DNA of 64,000 nt. It comes from Echinicola pacifica DSM 19836 (GTDB lineage Bacteria > Bacteroidota > Bacteroidia > Cytophagales > Cyclobacteriaceae). The number at the start of each line of letters is the position of its first letter. The stretch's first letter is position 1. The notes beneath the pieces were generated by a model that saw only the letters and a program-made list of their open reading frames with translations, was not told where the DNA came from and searched no databases. Of the stretch, positions 27,853 to 37,100 are shown piece by piece. The stretch is from NCBI RefSeq assembly GCF_000373245.1, contig NZ_KB890739.1, forward strand, positions 659,099 to 723,098, written 5' to 3'. The position numbers were made by a program, and so were the translations under genes.

Positions 27853-29262
27853 ATGGACACGAAACAAAACTTCAAGATCAAAACTCGCTACAAGAAACTG
27901 CTGGCGGATACCATCACTCCGGTGAGTGTCTATTTGCAAATTCGGGACAAGTTTAAAAATCCCATTTTGCTCGAAAGTTCTGATTACCACGGCCAAGACA
28001 ATAGTTACTCCTATATATGCTTCAACCCGATGGCCACCTTTTCCTTTGATGGGAAGACGATCACCGAAACCTTCCCGGAGGAGCAGAAGCAGGTCATTAC
28101 CTTGACGGAGCAGGATAAGTTGGTGGACAAATTAAAGCAATTCTCTGCGCGCTTCGTGGAGGAGGAAAATGACTTTAAATTCATCACCAACGGCCTCTTT
28201 GGCTATATGCAGTACGATACGGTGGGGAGCTTTGAGGATATTAATCTTGAGAATACTCAGGAGTCAGAAATTCCACAAGCGTACTATGCCGTGTACAAAA
28301 ATGTGATCGTAGTGGATCACTTTAAGAACGAGCTGCACCTGTTTGATTATCATATTAATGGGGAAGATGACCGGATCAAAGAGATCGTGACGCTTCTTTA
28401 TAATAGAAATATCCCCACCTATAGCTTCAAGCTGGATGGTGAGGAGACCTCCAATTACACCGATACGCAGTTTTTGGATATCCTGAGACAGGGTCGCGAG
28501 CACTGCTTCAAAGGGGACGTTTTCCAGATTGTATTATCCAGGTCTTTTACCACGGGTTTTAAAGGGGACGAATTTAATGTGTACCGAGCCCTTCGTTCGG
28601 TAAACCCATCTCCCTACTTATTCTATTATGATTATGGTTCCTATAAGGTCTTTGGCAGTTCTCCAGAGGCGCAGATAGTGGTGAAGGGGCGCAAGGCTAC
28701 GATATATCCTATTGCAGGGACTTTTAAGCGAACAGGAAATGATCAGGCCGATGCGGAGCTGGCGCGAAAGTTATATGATGATCCTAAGGAAAATTCGGAG
28801 CATGTGATGTTGGTGGATCTAGCTCGCAATGACCTAAGCAGGTCCTCTGTCAAAGTGGAGGTGGAAGTGTTTAAAGAGATTCAGTTTTATTCGCATGTGA
28901 TCCACCTGGTGTCCAAGGTGACGGGGGTATTGCCAGATTCGGCCAATCCATTGCAGCTGGTGGCTGATACTTTCCCGGCAGGCACCCTGTCTGGCGCACC
29001 CAAATATCGAGCTATGGAGCTGATTGATGAACTAGAGAGTACCAGCAGGAAATTCTATGGGGGAGCCATCGGGTTCCTGGGCTTCAATGGGGACTTTAAT
29101 CATGCGATTCTCATTCGATCATTCGTTTCTCAAAACAATAAGCTTAGGTTCCAAGCCGGAGCAGGGGTGGTGGCCAAGTCCAGTATCGAAAGTGAGCTTC
29201 AGGAAGTCGCCAATAAGCTGGAGGCGCTGCGGGTAGCACTTAAGGCAGCCGAGCAGGTATAA
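27853..29262 (+). CDS. trpE: Anthranilate synthase component I
   Basis: The start at 27853 (MDTKQNFKIKTRY) gives 469 residues and lies after the attenuator T tract; an in-frame ATG at 27805 lies inside the terminator and cannot be the start. TrpE converts chorismate to anthranilate with ammonia supplied by TrpG. The N-terminal LLESSDYHGQDNSYSYI contains the LLES element of the tryptophan feedback site. The catalytic domain has FQIVLSRSF, YFFYYDYGSYKVFGSSPEAQ-type residues near 256-275, PIAGTFKRTGN, ENSEHVMLVDLARNDLSR and FPAGTLSGAPKYRAMELID. First structural gene of the trp operon. Confidence 0.97.
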   Translation: MDTKQNFKIKTRYKKLLADTITPVSVYLQIRDKFKNPILLESSDYHGQDNSYSYICFNPMATFSFDGKTITETFPEEQKQVITLTEQDKLVDKLKQFSARFVEEENDFKFITNGLFGYMQYDTVGSFEDINLENTQESEIPQAYYAVYKNVIVVDHFKNELHLFDYHINGEDDRIKEIVTLLYNRNIPTYSFKLDGEETSNYTDTQFLDILRQGREHCFKGDVFQIVLSRSFTTGFKGDEFNVYRALRSVNPSPYLFYYDYGSYKVFGSSPEAQIVVKGRKATIYPIAGTFKRTGNDQADAELARKLYDDPKENSEHVMLVDLARNDLSRSSVKVEVEVFKEIQFYSHVIHLVSKVTGVLPDSANPLQLVADTFPAGTLSGAPKYRAMELIDELESTSRKFYGGAIGFLGFNGDFNHAILIRSFVSQNNKLRFQAGAGVVAKSSIESELQEVANKLEALRVALKAAEQV

Positions 29263-29562
29263 ATAAAGGGAAGAAAAGCTTCCCTTTAGGATAGATAATG
29301 GATTCAGAAGCACGATTGCTAAGAATCTTTTGTTAGGTGTCCTGGAAGGGGAGCCACGAATAGGCTTAGAAAGTAAGCTTTGGTATTCCGTCTGTTGGGA
29401 GATTCCTTGAAGGGAATAGCTTCGAACTGACAGGTAAACTAGAAGGGTTTCTTATAGGAACTAGTCGGTTTATTAACGATCTCAAGAAATTTGAAAATGA
29501 TAAAAAATTGAAAGGGTAGATTTCCATAATTTATATACTTCCGATTTTTCAATTATAAAAAA
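29263..29562 (+). other. 300-nt spacer inside the trp operon, with a hairpin after trpE
   Basis: No gene is visible. Three bases after the trpE stop, AAAGGGAAG (29265-29273) and CTTCCCTTT (29279-29287) form a perfect 9-bp hairpin with no T run. AATTGAAA near 29504 can pair with TTTCAATT near 29546, just before the trpG start. All other trp genes are spaced by 2-100 nt. Confidence 0.55.
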
Positions 29563-30132
29563 ATGAAAATATTAGTACTCGATAATTACGATTCATTTAC
29601 CTATAATCTGGTGTATATTGTCAGAGAGTTAGGCTATGGTGCTCAGATGGATATTTTCCGAAATGACAAAATTGCTTTGGAAGATGTAGCAAAATACGAT
29701 AAGATCTTGCTGTCACCAGGGCCAGGCGTACCGGCTGATGCGGGTATTATGCCTGCTTTGATCCAGAAATATGCCCCCACCAAGGACATTCTAGGCGTGT
29801 GCCTGGGCCACCAGGCGATCGGTGAGGCCTTTGGTAGTGGACTAAATAACCTCACGGAAGTGGTCCATGGAGTGGCTTCGGTGGTGAAAGTGCTCGGAGA
29901 AGACCTTATTTTTGAAGGGATTCCCTCCTCCTTTAATATAGGCAGGTACCATAGCTGGGTGATCGATGAAGCTAGTCTGTCTGATGAGCTGCTCATCACG
30001 GCGAAGACGCCCGATGGACAGATCATGGCTGTCAAACATAAATCATATAAACTCAGAGGTGTGCAATTCCATCCGGAAAGTGTGCTTACAGAGAATGGTG
30101 CAAAGATGATCGCAAACTGGCTGGAATCCTAA
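29563..30132 (+). CDS. trpG: Anthranilate synthase component II (glutamine amidotransferase)
   Basis: A 189-residue class I glutamine amidotransferase. The N-terminal ILVLDNYDSFTYNLVY, LLSPGPGVPADAG, the nucleophile Cys in GVCLGHQAIGEAFG (near residue 79) and the His/Glu pair in GVQFHPESVLTENG near residue 168 form the complete triad. It supplies ammonia to TrpE; it may also serve p-aminobenzoate synthase, as in organisms with one shared subunit. It lies 300 nt after trpE and 76 nt before trpD. Confidence 0.96.
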   Translation: MKILVLDNYDSFTYNLVYIVRELGYGAQMDIFRNDKIALEDVAKYDKILLSPGPGVPADAGIMPALIQKYAPTKDILGVCLGHQAIGEAFGSGLNNLTEVVHGVASVVKVLGEDLIFEGIPSSFNIGRYHSWVIDEASLSDELLITAKTPDGQIMAVKHKSYKLRGVQFHPESVLTENGAKMIANWLES

Positions 30133-30208
30133 GCGATCTTCTTACAGTATCCTAAAAAATAAACCACTACTCTATAAATAACCATGGGACCTAAACCCCC
30201 TATTCATC

Positions 30209-31222
30209 ATGAAAGAAATCCTAAATCAGCTGATTGAACATAGAACTCTTGGTAAGGAGGAGGCCAGGAAAACACTGAAAAAAATCACCTCCGGGGAATA
30301 TAACCAAAGTCAAATGGCGGCATTTATGACCGTCTATATGATGCGGAGTATCACTGTGGAGGAGCTGGAAGGCTTCAGGGAAGCCATGCTGGAGCAGTGT
30401 ATCCCGGTAGAAATAGCCGAATACGATGCCATGGACCTTTGTGGTACTGGTGGTGATGGTAAGGACACCTTTAATATAAGCACCCTGTCCTCCTTTGTGG
30501 TGGCAGGAGCTGGTCAGAATGTGGCCAAGCATGGCAATAATGGCGTGTCTTCCATCTGCGGATCCTCCAATTTACTAGCTAATTTTGGCTATGAATTCAC
30601 TAATAATGTGGATACTATCCGCAAGAACCTCGATGATGCAGGAATATGCTTTTTGCATGCCCCGCTATTCCATCCTGCAATGAAAAACGTGGGTCCTATC
30701 CGTAAAGATCTTGGCGTCAAGACCTTCTTCAATATGCTAGGTCCAATGGTGAATCCTAGCTTTCCTAAAAAGCAATTGGTAGGCGTTTTTAGCCTGGAAT
30801 TGGCGAGGCTGTATGGCTATCTTTATCAGAATAGCGATGTGCAGTTTAGCATCCTTCATGCGCTGGATGGCTATGATGAGATATCTCTGACGGGGGATTT
30901 TAAGATGATCTCCAATGATGGCGAGAGGGTGATATCCCCAGCTTCCATCGGTCTTCCAAAGTTGTCCGCTGAAACCATCCAAGGGGGCAACACCATCGAA
31001 GAATCTGCCAAGATATTCATGAATATCCTGAAAGGAAAAGGCACTAAATCCCAACAGGCGGTGGTATTGGCAAATTCTGCTGCGGCATTAATCACTGCAG
31101 ATCCATCCCTAAGTTTTGAGGCGGGGATTGCCAAGGCGGAGGAATCCCTGAATAGTGGCAAGGCATTGGCCACCTTTAATAAATTAGTAAATCCCAAAAC
31201 GATAATAAGCTTAGCTAAATAA
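30209..31222 (+). CDS. trpD: Anthranilate phosphoribosyltransferase
   Basis: A 337-residue enzyme joining anthranilate to PRPP. The glycine-rich PRPP loop DLCGTGGDGKDTFNISTLSS starts near residue 77, and VAKHGNNGVSSICGSSNLL near residue 108 provides anthranilate-binding residues. RKDLGVKTFFNMLGPMVNPS is a further family signature. The length is standard and it is not fused to trpG. It is 6 nt upstream of trpC. Confidence 0.97.
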   Translation: MKEILNQLIEHRTLGKEEARKTLKKITSGEYNQSQMAAFMTVYMMRSITVEELEGFREAMLEQCIPVEIAEYDAMDLCGTGGDGKDTFNISTLSSFVVAGAGQNVAKHGNNGVSSICGSSNLLANFGYEFTNNVDTIRKNLDDAGICFLHAPLFHPAMKNVGPIRKDLGVKTFFNMLGPMVNPSFPKKQLVGVFSLELARLYGYLYQNSDVQFSILHALDGYDEISLTGDFKMISNDGERVISPASIGLPKLSAETIQGGNTIEESAKIFMNILKGKGTKSQQAVVLANSAAALITADPSLSFEAGIAKAEESLNSGKALATFNKLVNPKTIISLAK

Positions 31223-31228
31223 TTCAAT

Positions 31229-32044
31229 ATGAGTAATATATTAGAAAAAATTATCGCACATAAAAAGGAAGAAGTAGCTGAACGCAAGAGCTTAGTTCCT
31301 GTGAAAATGCTGGAAAGAAGTGCTTTTTTTGAAGGAAAGGTCGTTTCTATCCGGAAGTATATCCAGGATCCAGAGAAGACGGGGATTATTGCGGAGTTTA
31401 AGCGAAAGTCTCCTTCCAAAGGAATTATAAATAATACGGCCAAGGTGGAGAAGACCAGTATTGGCTATATGCAGTCTGGCGCATCGGCCTTGTCCATCCT
31501 TACGGATAAGGAGTTTTTTGGCGGAGCCAATGAGGATTTGACTATTGCTAGAAGATTTAACTTTTGCCCGATTCTAAGAAAGGATTTTGTGATCGATGAG
31601 TATCAGATCGTCGAGGCCAAATCCATTGGGGCTGATTGTATCCTGCTTATTGCGGCGGCACTGGAGCCAAAGCGCTTGGAGGAACTCGCAAAGTTTGCTC
31701 ATTCTTTGGGGCTGGAAGTCCTGATGGAGGTTCATGATCAGGAGGAGCTGGCTGCTTCGCTGAATGATCACTTGGACTTGGTAGGGGTGAATAACCGTAG
31801 CCTGAAGACCTTTGAGGTGTCATTGGATACTTCCTTTGACCTGGTGAATAGCATTCCTGATACCTTTGTGAAGATTTCTGAAAGTGGCATTTCCGATCCG
31901 AAGACCTTAGTGGAGTTGAAGCGTGCAGGTTTTGATGGGTTTTTGATTGGGGAAAACTTCATGAAGTCCATTCGTCCAAATCAGGCAGCCTTGAATTTCA
32001 TGAATAAGTTTCGTGAACTGGAAGCCGCATCATTGACCAAATAA
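31229..32044 (+). CDS. trpC: Indole-3-glycerol phosphate synthase
   Basis: A 271-residue TIM-barrel enzyme. GIIAEFKRKSPSKGIIN (near residue 51) carries the substrate-binding lysine, ALSILTDKEFFGG and ILRKDFVIDEYQIVEAKSIG contain the catalytic Lys/Glu residues, and LVGVNNRSLKTFEV and ISESGISDP complete the phosphate site. It closes the indole ring in tryptophan synthesis. It is a stand-alone protein, not fused with TrpF, and is spaced 6-7 nt from its neighbours. Confidence 0.97.
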   Translation: MSNILEKIIAHKKEEVAERKSLVPVKMLERSAFFEGKVVSIRKYIQDPEKTGIIAEFKRKSPSKGIINNTAKVEKTSIGYMQSGASALSILTDKEFFGGANEDLTIARRFNFCPILRKDFVIDEYQIVEAKSIGADCILLIAAALEPKRLEELAKFAHSLGLEVLMEVHDQEELAASLNDHLDLVGVNNRSLKTFEVSLDTSFDLVNSIPDTFVKISESGISDPKTLVELKRAGFDGFLIGENFMKSIRPNQAALNFMNKFRELEAASLTK

Positions 32045-32051
32045 TAGGGCT

Positions 32052-32693
32052 ATGCTGATCAAAGTCTGTGGCATGCGAGAGGCAGAGAATATCTCTGCCT
32101 TGCAACAAGAAGTGAATCCCGACCTAATGGGCTTGATATTCTACCCCAAGTCATCGAGGTATGTGGAAACACCCCAGCCTATCATGTCAAAACTAACTAT
32201 TCCCAAGGTGGGGGTATTTGTAAATGCCACCGAAGAGGAGCTGCTGGCTACGGCAGAGAAGTACCAACTGGCATACCTGCAGCTGCATGGGGATGAACCT
32301 GTGGAGCTGCTGCGAAGCCTGAAGGCTAGGTCCAGGGTGAAATTAATCAAAGTATTCAGGGTGTCAGGCGCAGTGGATTGGCGGGCTTTGGAGGCATATG
32401 AATCCTATGTGGATTATTTCTTGTTTGATACACAAACAAAGGCTTATGGTGGCTCAGGCCATCAATTTGATTGGTCAGTATTAGAGGATTACCCTCTCAA
32501 AAAGCCCTTTTTGCTCAGTGGGGGCATAGATACCGCAAGCATTCCTGATTTGGTGAGCTTTAGCAAAAAATCCCCAATGATGGCTGGAGTGGATATTAAT
32601 TCGAAATTCGAAGATAATCCTGCGTTGAAAAACATTCCAGAGCTTAAGAGGTTTAAAGCGTCCTTGCTGGAAGCTTTAGGAGAGAGGGAATAA
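32052..32693 (+). CDS. trpF: Phosphoribosylanthranilate isomerase
   Basis: A 213-residue TIM barrel. The N-terminal [13 protein letters not shown] has the catalytic cysteine (Cys6 or so), YPKSSRYV and LQLHGDE are family signatures, the general acid aspartate lies in [20 protein letters not shown], and [11 protein letters not shown] and GVDINSKFE form the phosphate-binding end. It isomerises phosphoribosylanthranilate to CdRP. It begins 7 nt after trpC. Confidence 0.96.
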   Translation: MLIKVCGMREAENISALQQEVNPDLMGLIFYPKSSRYVETPQPIMSKLTIPKVGVFVNATEEELLATAEKYQLAYLQLHGDEPVELLRSLKARSRVKLIKVFRVSGAVDWRALEAYESYVDYFLFDTQTKAYGGSGHQFDWSVLEDYPLKKPFLLSGGIDTASIPDLVSFSKKSPMMAGVDINSKFEDNPALKNIPELKRFKASLLEALGERE

Positions 32694-32763
32694 GCAGCAG
32701 TACCCTCCAGGAAGTAGGAGGAATATTTATACAGAAATTCACTTAACTAAATACCCTATACTT

Positions 32764-33954
32764 ATGGGGAAGAATATGATAAAAGTTGATGAGAAGGGTT
32801 TTTATGGCAAGTTTGGCGGAGCGTATGTTCCCGAGATGCTATACCCAAATGTGGAAGAATTACGATTGAATTACGAGAAGATCACCGATTCTGAGGATTT
32901 TAAGAAGGAGTTTGATCATTTATTACGTGATTATGTTGGGCGGCCTACGCCATTATATTTAGCCGAAAGGCTATCCCAAAAATACGGAGTCAAAATATAC
33001 CTAAAACGTGAGGACCTATGTCATACGGGCGCACATAAAGTAAATAATACCATTGGTCAGATCATCCTGGCCAAGAAACTAGGTAAGAAGCGCATCATCG
33101 CTGAGACCGGTGCAGGACAGCATGGAGTGGCCACGGCTACTGTATGTGCCTTGATGGGCATGGACTGTGTGGTCTATATGGGCGCGCTCGACATGGAGCG
33201 ACAAAAGCCGAATGTCGAAAGAATGCGAATCCTAGGTGCTGAGGTGGTACCTGCCAATTCTGGTAGCAAAACCCTCAAGGATGCCACCAACGAGGCCATG
33301 CGACAATGGATCAATAACCCTGTGGATACTCACTATATCATAGGCTCGGTGGTGGGCCCACATCCTTATCCCGAAATGGTGGCCAGATTCCAATCGATCA
33401 TCAGCAAGGAAATCAAGATCCAGTTGAAGGAAAAGGAAAACAAGGAAAATCCCGATATCGTCATTGCCTGCGTAGGTGGAGGAAGTAATGCGGCAGGAGC
33501 TTTTTATCATTATTATAATTCTCCAGAGGTAAGGCTGGTGGCCGTGGAAGCGGCAGGACTTGGCGTCACTTCCGGCAAGTCCGCAGCGACGACTGCACTG
33601 GGCTCTCCAGGTGTCCTGCATGGTAGCAAAACCCTTCTGATGCAGACTGAAGACGGTCAGGTGGTGGAGCCTCATTCTATTTCTGCAGGTTTGGATTATC
33701 CGGGCATAGGCCCCGTACATGCCCACTTGTTTGATTCGGGAAGAGGAGAATTCTACGCCGTCGAGGATGAAGATGCCATGAAAGCGGGAATTGAGCTAAG
33801 TAGGCTAGAGGGGATTATCCCTGCTATCGAGTCTGCTCATGCCCTAGCCGTGCTGAACCAACTGGAATATAAGGATACTGATGTGATCGTAATCAATCTT
33901 TCTGGTCGTGGAGACAAGGACCTTGATACGTATATCAAATGGGGAGGTTATTAA
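32764..33954 (+). CDS. trpB: Tryptophan synthase beta chain
   Basis: A 396-residue PLP enzyme (type TrpB1) making tryptophan from indole and serine. The PLP lysine lies in [18 protein letters not shown] near residue 90. [16 protein letters not shown] is the serine/indole site, [15 protein letters not shown] binds the PLP phosphate, and [19 protein letters not shown] is in the C-terminal domain. A second ATG four codons downstream is an alternative start. It precedes trpA by 98 nt, with which it forms the alpha-beta complex. Confidence 0.97.
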   Translation: MGKNMIKVDEKGFYGKFGGAYVPEMLYPNVEELRLNYEKITDSEDFKKEFDHLLRDYVGRPTPLYLAERLSQKYGVKIYLKREDLCHTGAHKVNNTIGQIILAKKLGKKRIIAETGAGQHGVATATVCALMGMDCVVYMGALDMERQKPNVERMRILGAEVVPANSGSKTLKDATNEAMRQWINNPVDTHYIIGSVVGPHPYPEMVARFQSIISKEIKIQLKEKENKENPDIVIACVGGGSNAAGAFYHYYNSPEVRLVAVEAAGLGVTSGKSAATTALGSPGVLHGSKTLLMQTEDGQVVEPHSISAGLDYPGIGPVHAHLFDSGRGEFYAVEDEDAMKAGIELSRLEGIIPAIESAHALAVLNQLEYKDTDVIVINLSGRGDKDLDTYIKWGGY

Positions 33955-34052
33955 TTACCCATTCAACCTGACCGAGCTGGAAGATAGGAAGTGGAGGTTA
34001 AGTAGGCGCTTGGTCGAACATGATTTAATTTTCTAGTTTTTAATTAAAGGAG

Positions 34053-34829
34053 ATGAACCGAATAGATCAGTTATTTGAAAATAAAAAGGAGAACATCCTG
34101 TCCATTTATTTCACCGCGGGTTTTCCCTCATTGGAGGATACCTTGCCGATAATGCAGGCGATAGAAGAAGCCGGTGGGGATATTATCGAGGTGGGGATGC
34201 CTTATTCTGACCCTGTGGCAGATGGGCCGACCATTCAGGAAAGCAATAAAAAAGCCCTGGAGAATGGCATGAATATGAAAAAGCTATTTAGCCAGCTAGG
34301 GGATATGAGAGAAACCGTATCACTGCCGGTGGTATTGATGGGCTATTTGAATCCAATCATTCAATATGGTGTGGAGGAATTTTGCAGGAAATGCAAAGAG
34401 GTAGGAGTGGATGGACTGATTTTGCCAGACCTTCCGATCCAGGAATATCAAGATGAGTACAAGGAGACATTTGATAAATATGACCTGCGGAATACCTTCT
34501 TGATTTCTCCACAGACCAGCGAGCAACGTATTCGCACGATCGATGAGCAGTCAGATGGCTTTATATATATGGTAAGTTCGCATGGGGTTACCGGCGCAAA
34601 GTCGGGGATAAGCGAGGAGCAAGAGGCTTATTTCGAGAGAGTAAAAGCGATGAACTTGAAGAACCCACGGCTTATAGGCTTCGGTATTTCAGATCATAAG
34701 ACATTTAGCACGGCCTCCTCTTATTGCAATGGAGCCATTATCGGAAGTGCTTTTATCAAAGTACTTCAGGATGCTGATGACCTTAGTACATCAGTTAAGA
34801 ATTATATTCAGGGAGTAAAACAAGGATAA
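34053..34829 (+). CDS. trpA: Tryptophan synthase alpha chain
   Basis: A 258-residue TIM barrel. IYFTAGFPSLEDT starts the barrel, GGDIIEVGMPYSDPVADGPTIQ near residue 42 contains the catalytic Glu and Asp, DGLILPDLP and YMVSSHGVTGAKSG provide loop 6 and the substrate site, and GFGISDHKTF and GAIIGSAFIK bind phosphate. It cleaves indole-3-glycerol phosphate and channels indole to TrpB. The DAHP synthase gene follows after 2 nt. Confidence 0.97.
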   Translation: MNRIDQLFENKKENILSIYFTAGFPSLEDTLPIMQAIEEAGGDIIEVGMPYSDPVADGPTIQESNKKALENGMNMKKLFSQLGDMRETVSLPVVLMGYLNPIIQYGVEEFCRKCKEVGVDGLILPDLPIQEYQDEYKETFDKYDLRNTFLISPQTSEQRIRTIDEQSDGFIYMVSSHGVTGAKSGISEEQEAYFERVKAMNLKNPRLIGFGISDHKTFSTASSYCNGAIIGSAFIKVLQDADDLSTSVKNYIQGVKQG

Positions 34830-34831
34830 AC

Positions 34832-35851
34832 ATGATTATACAAACCAAACCTGACATTTCTCAGGCTCAGAAAGAAAGCTTGATCAAGGAAATCAATCGC
34901 TTAGGGTATAAAATTACTGAGGTGATCACTCAGGCGGGTACCTACCTGGTGGGAATCGGCAATGCTGAATTTGATATCCGGAAGTTTGGCCATCATGAAG
35001 GAATTCAGGATATCCATATTGTTTCTGACGCCTATAAGCTTGTGTCCAAGAAATGGAAGGTAAAGCCTACCTCGATAGACTTGGGAGATGATGTCTATAT
35101 CAAAGAGGGAGATATGGCGATAATGGCTGGTCCTTGTTCCATCGAGAATGAGGAGCAGATCGTCAAGGTGATCGATCACCTAAAAGCCAATAATATTAAG
35201 ATCATGCGCGGTGGGGTGTATAAGCCACGAAGCAGCCCGTATGCCTTCCGAGGTTTGGGGATCGAAGGACTGAAGTTATGGTATGACCTCGCCAGCAAGG
35301 CAGGTATCAAGATCGTGACTGAGGTGATGCAGGTTTCTCAGATAGAAGAAATGATGGACTATGTGGACATCTTTCAGGTGGGAGCAAGAAATACTCAGAA
35401 CTTCAATTTGTTAGATGAGCTGGGGAAGGTCGATAAGCCTGTGATGATCAAGCGGGGGATTTCCGGTACCATAGAGGAGCTTCTTCAATCAGCGGAATAT
35501 GTGTTCTCTGGGGGGAATGAAAAGCTCATTCTTTGTGAGCGAGGCATTCGTACGTATGAGAAAGCCACGAGAAATACCTTGGATCTAAATTCAGTGCCGG
35601 TGCTTAAGGACAAGTCGCATTTACCAGTGGTGGTGGATCCATCTCACGGAATTGGCATTCGGAAGTTTGTGCATCAGATGGCTTTGGCTGGCGTGATGGC
35701 TGGGGCTGATGGGATAATTTACGAGACACATGAGATCCCGGAAAAGGCCTATTCTGATGGTCAGCAGACCTTGGATTTTGCTCAAAGTGCGCAGCTTACA
35801 GATCAAATCCGAAAAACTTTCTCCATGAGAAAATCCTTTGATTTGTTATAA
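34832..35851 (+). CDS. aroF: 3-deoxy-7-phosphoheptulonate synthase with N-terminal regulatory domain
   Basis: A 339-residue type I-beta DAHP synthase, the first enzyme of the shikimate pathway. Residues about 1-70 form the ferredoxin-like regulatory domain seen in the Thermotoga-type enzyme. The barrel carries MAGPCSIENEEQI (near residue 98), RGGVYKPRSSPYAFRGLG (near residue 126), VGARNTQNFNLL, LILCERGIRTYE and VVVDPSHGIG. It is translationally close to trpA (2-nt gap), so the trp attenuator should also control entry of carbon into the aromatic pathway. No chorismate mutase domain is attached. Confidence 0.94.
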   Translation: MIIQTKPDISQAQKESLIKEINRLGYKITEVITQAGTYLVGIGNAEFDIRKFGHHEGIQDIHIVSDAYKLVSKKWKVKPTSIDLGDDVYIKEGDMAIMAGPCSIENEEQIVKVIDHLKANNIKIMRGGVYKPRSSPYAFRGLGIEGLKLWYDLASKAGIKIVTEVMQVSQIEEMMDYVDIFQVGARNTQNFNLLDELGKVDKPVMIKRGISGTIEELLQSAEYVFSGGNEKLILCERGIRTYEKATRNTLDLNSVPVLKDKSHLPVVVDPSHGIGIRKFVHQMALAGVMAGADGIIYETHEIPEKAYSDGQQTLDFAQSAQLTDQIRKTFSMRKSFDLL

Positions 35852-35918
35852 ATAGTAGTGTTTATTTGTTTTTAAGGGTTTGAATTGGGGAATGTTAAAA
35901 TTTAATTTCATTAATTAA

Positions 35919-35949
35919 TTTGTGAAAAAAGATCAAAGCCCTATATTTG
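35919..35949 (+). promoter_or_regulatory. Promoter of the Tyr leader and phhA
   Basis: TTTG (35919-35922), a 19-nt spacer and TATATTTG (35942-35949) give a full consensus pair. The start point would be near 35955, only about 6 nt before the leader ATG, so the leader mRNA has almost no 5' UTR. Confidence 0.85.
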
Positions 35950-35960
35950 CCTTTGTCAAA

Positions 35961-36023
35961 ATGAAAAATCAGATCGCACAATATCATAGCTATTATTACC
36001 ATTATTTTCCTGTCAAGGATTAG
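35961..36023 (+). CDS. Tyrosine-rich leader peptide of phhA
   Basis: A 20-codon frame encoding MKNQIAQYHSYYYHYFPVKD, with five Tyr codons among residues 8-15 (three in a row) and one Phe, ending at TAG. It starts about 12 nt after a consensus promoter box and ends inside an antiterminator segment, in front of a terminator and phhA. The two His residues are a minor alternative signal, but Tyr dominates. Ribosome stalling at the Tyr codons would report lack of charged tRNA-Tyr. Confidence 0.85.
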   Translation: MKNQIAQYHSYYYHYFPVKD

Positions 36024-36097
36024 GGGTAAAGCGGTGTGCCTTACGTGATAAACATATATTATCAAGCCTAATCCTTCGCGGGGTTAGGCTTTTTTTG
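36015..36097 (+). promoter_or_regulatory. Tyrosine-responsive transcription attenuator upstream of phhA
   Basis: Terminator: AGCCTAATCC (36065-36074) pairs with GGGTTAGGCT (36081-36090), 10 positions with one T-G pair, loop TTCGCG, then a T run. Antiterminator: AAGGATTAGG (36015-36024) is a perfect 10-base complement of CCTAATCCTT (36067-36076), the terminator's left arm. The antiterminator segment contains the leader stop codon. A ribosome that reaches the stop covers it and the terminator forms; a ribosome held at Tyr codons 8-15 (35982-36005) leaves it free and transcription continues into phhA. Confidence 0.85.
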
Positions 36098-36156
36098 TTT
36101 TGAACCTCTGGTAAAAATGACCGTAAATAAAACTATGCATTCAACCCAACTATAAA

Positions 36157-36945
36157 ATGGAGATAAAAAATGCCAATTGGGTCTTTATGGACCCGAGATT
36201 AGAATCGATGTCTCAGGATTACAGTGCTTATACTGCCGAGGATTTTGAAGTGTGGAAGGTGCTCTATGAGCGTCAGATCGTAAACTTACCCAATGCAGCA
36301 TCTCAAGCCTACCTTGATGGAATTAAGGAAATAGGATTTACCGCTGACCGTATCGCTAACTTTGAGGAGGCCACGGAAAATTTGGCACAATCCACCGGCT
36401 GGGCTATTCAGGTGGTGCCAGGATTGATAGACGATGACCTGTTCTTTGGCTTGCTGAAAAATAGACGCTTCCCCTCTTCCACCTGGCTGCGTAAGATGGA
36501 GCAATTAGACTACCTGGAAGAACCAGATATGTTTCATGATGCCTTCGCACATATGCCTCTTCTGACCAATCAGCCTTATGTTGATTTTCTGGAGAAATTG
36601 AGCGGTATTGCTTTAAAGCACATTGATAATCCTTGGGCGATTCATCTCTTGTCCCGAATCTATTGGTTTACGATAGAGTTTGGCCTGATCAGAGAGGATG
36701 GCAAGCTAAGGATATATGGAGCGGGTATCCTGAGCTCTGCAGGTGAGACTAAGTTTAGCCTATCCACTGAGCCCGAGCATCTGGAATATGATGTAAAGAA
36801 AATCATGAAAACGGCTTATTTCAAAAATAAATTTCAAGATAAATACTTCATCATTGAAGGGTATGAGCAGCTGTATAATTCTCTACCTGAGATCGAGTCC
36901 ATACTGGAAGAAGAGCTTGCGGAAAAGGCCCGGGAGCAAGAATAA
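36157..36945 (+). CDS. phhA: Phenylalanine 4-hydroxylase
   Basis: A 262-residue monomeric bacterial-type aromatic amino acid hydroxylase without a regulatory ACT domain. The iron ligands are the two His in EPDMFHDAFAHMPLL (near residues 129 and 134) and the Glu in YWFTIEFGLI near residue 173. RRFPSSTWLRKMEQLDYLEEPD and GAGILSSAGE are also typical. It uses tetrahydropterin and oxygen to convert Phe to Tyr. It is preceded by a Tyr-codon attenuator and its own promoter, so its main role here is probably Tyr supply rather than Phe catabolism. No pterin carbinolamine dehydratase gene is nearby. Confidence 0.93.
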   Translation: MEIKNANWVFMDPRLESMSQDYSAYTAEDFEVWKVLYERQIVNLPNAASQAYLDGIKEIGFTADRIANFEEATENLAQSTGWAIQVVPGLIDDDLFFGLLKNRRFPSSTWLRKMEQLDYLEEPDMFHDAFAHMPLLTNQPYVDFLEKLSGIALKHIDNPWAIHLLSRIYWFTIEFGLIREDGKLRIYGAGILSSAGETKFSLSTEPEHLEYDVKKIMKTAYFKNKFQDKYFIIEGYEQLYNSLPEIESILEEELAEKAREQE

Positions 36946-37100
36946 AAGAGGTGAATAAAAGCCTAGTTTCTGGCCATCTTGCCAAATAGAAGTGTGGATA
37001 GCTTCATAAATAGGGAATAATGTTTAATTTTGGACTGCTAATAAGATCCATTCCTTCGGGAAGACAGTCAGATCAAAAAAAGCATACAAACCAAAGTGAT

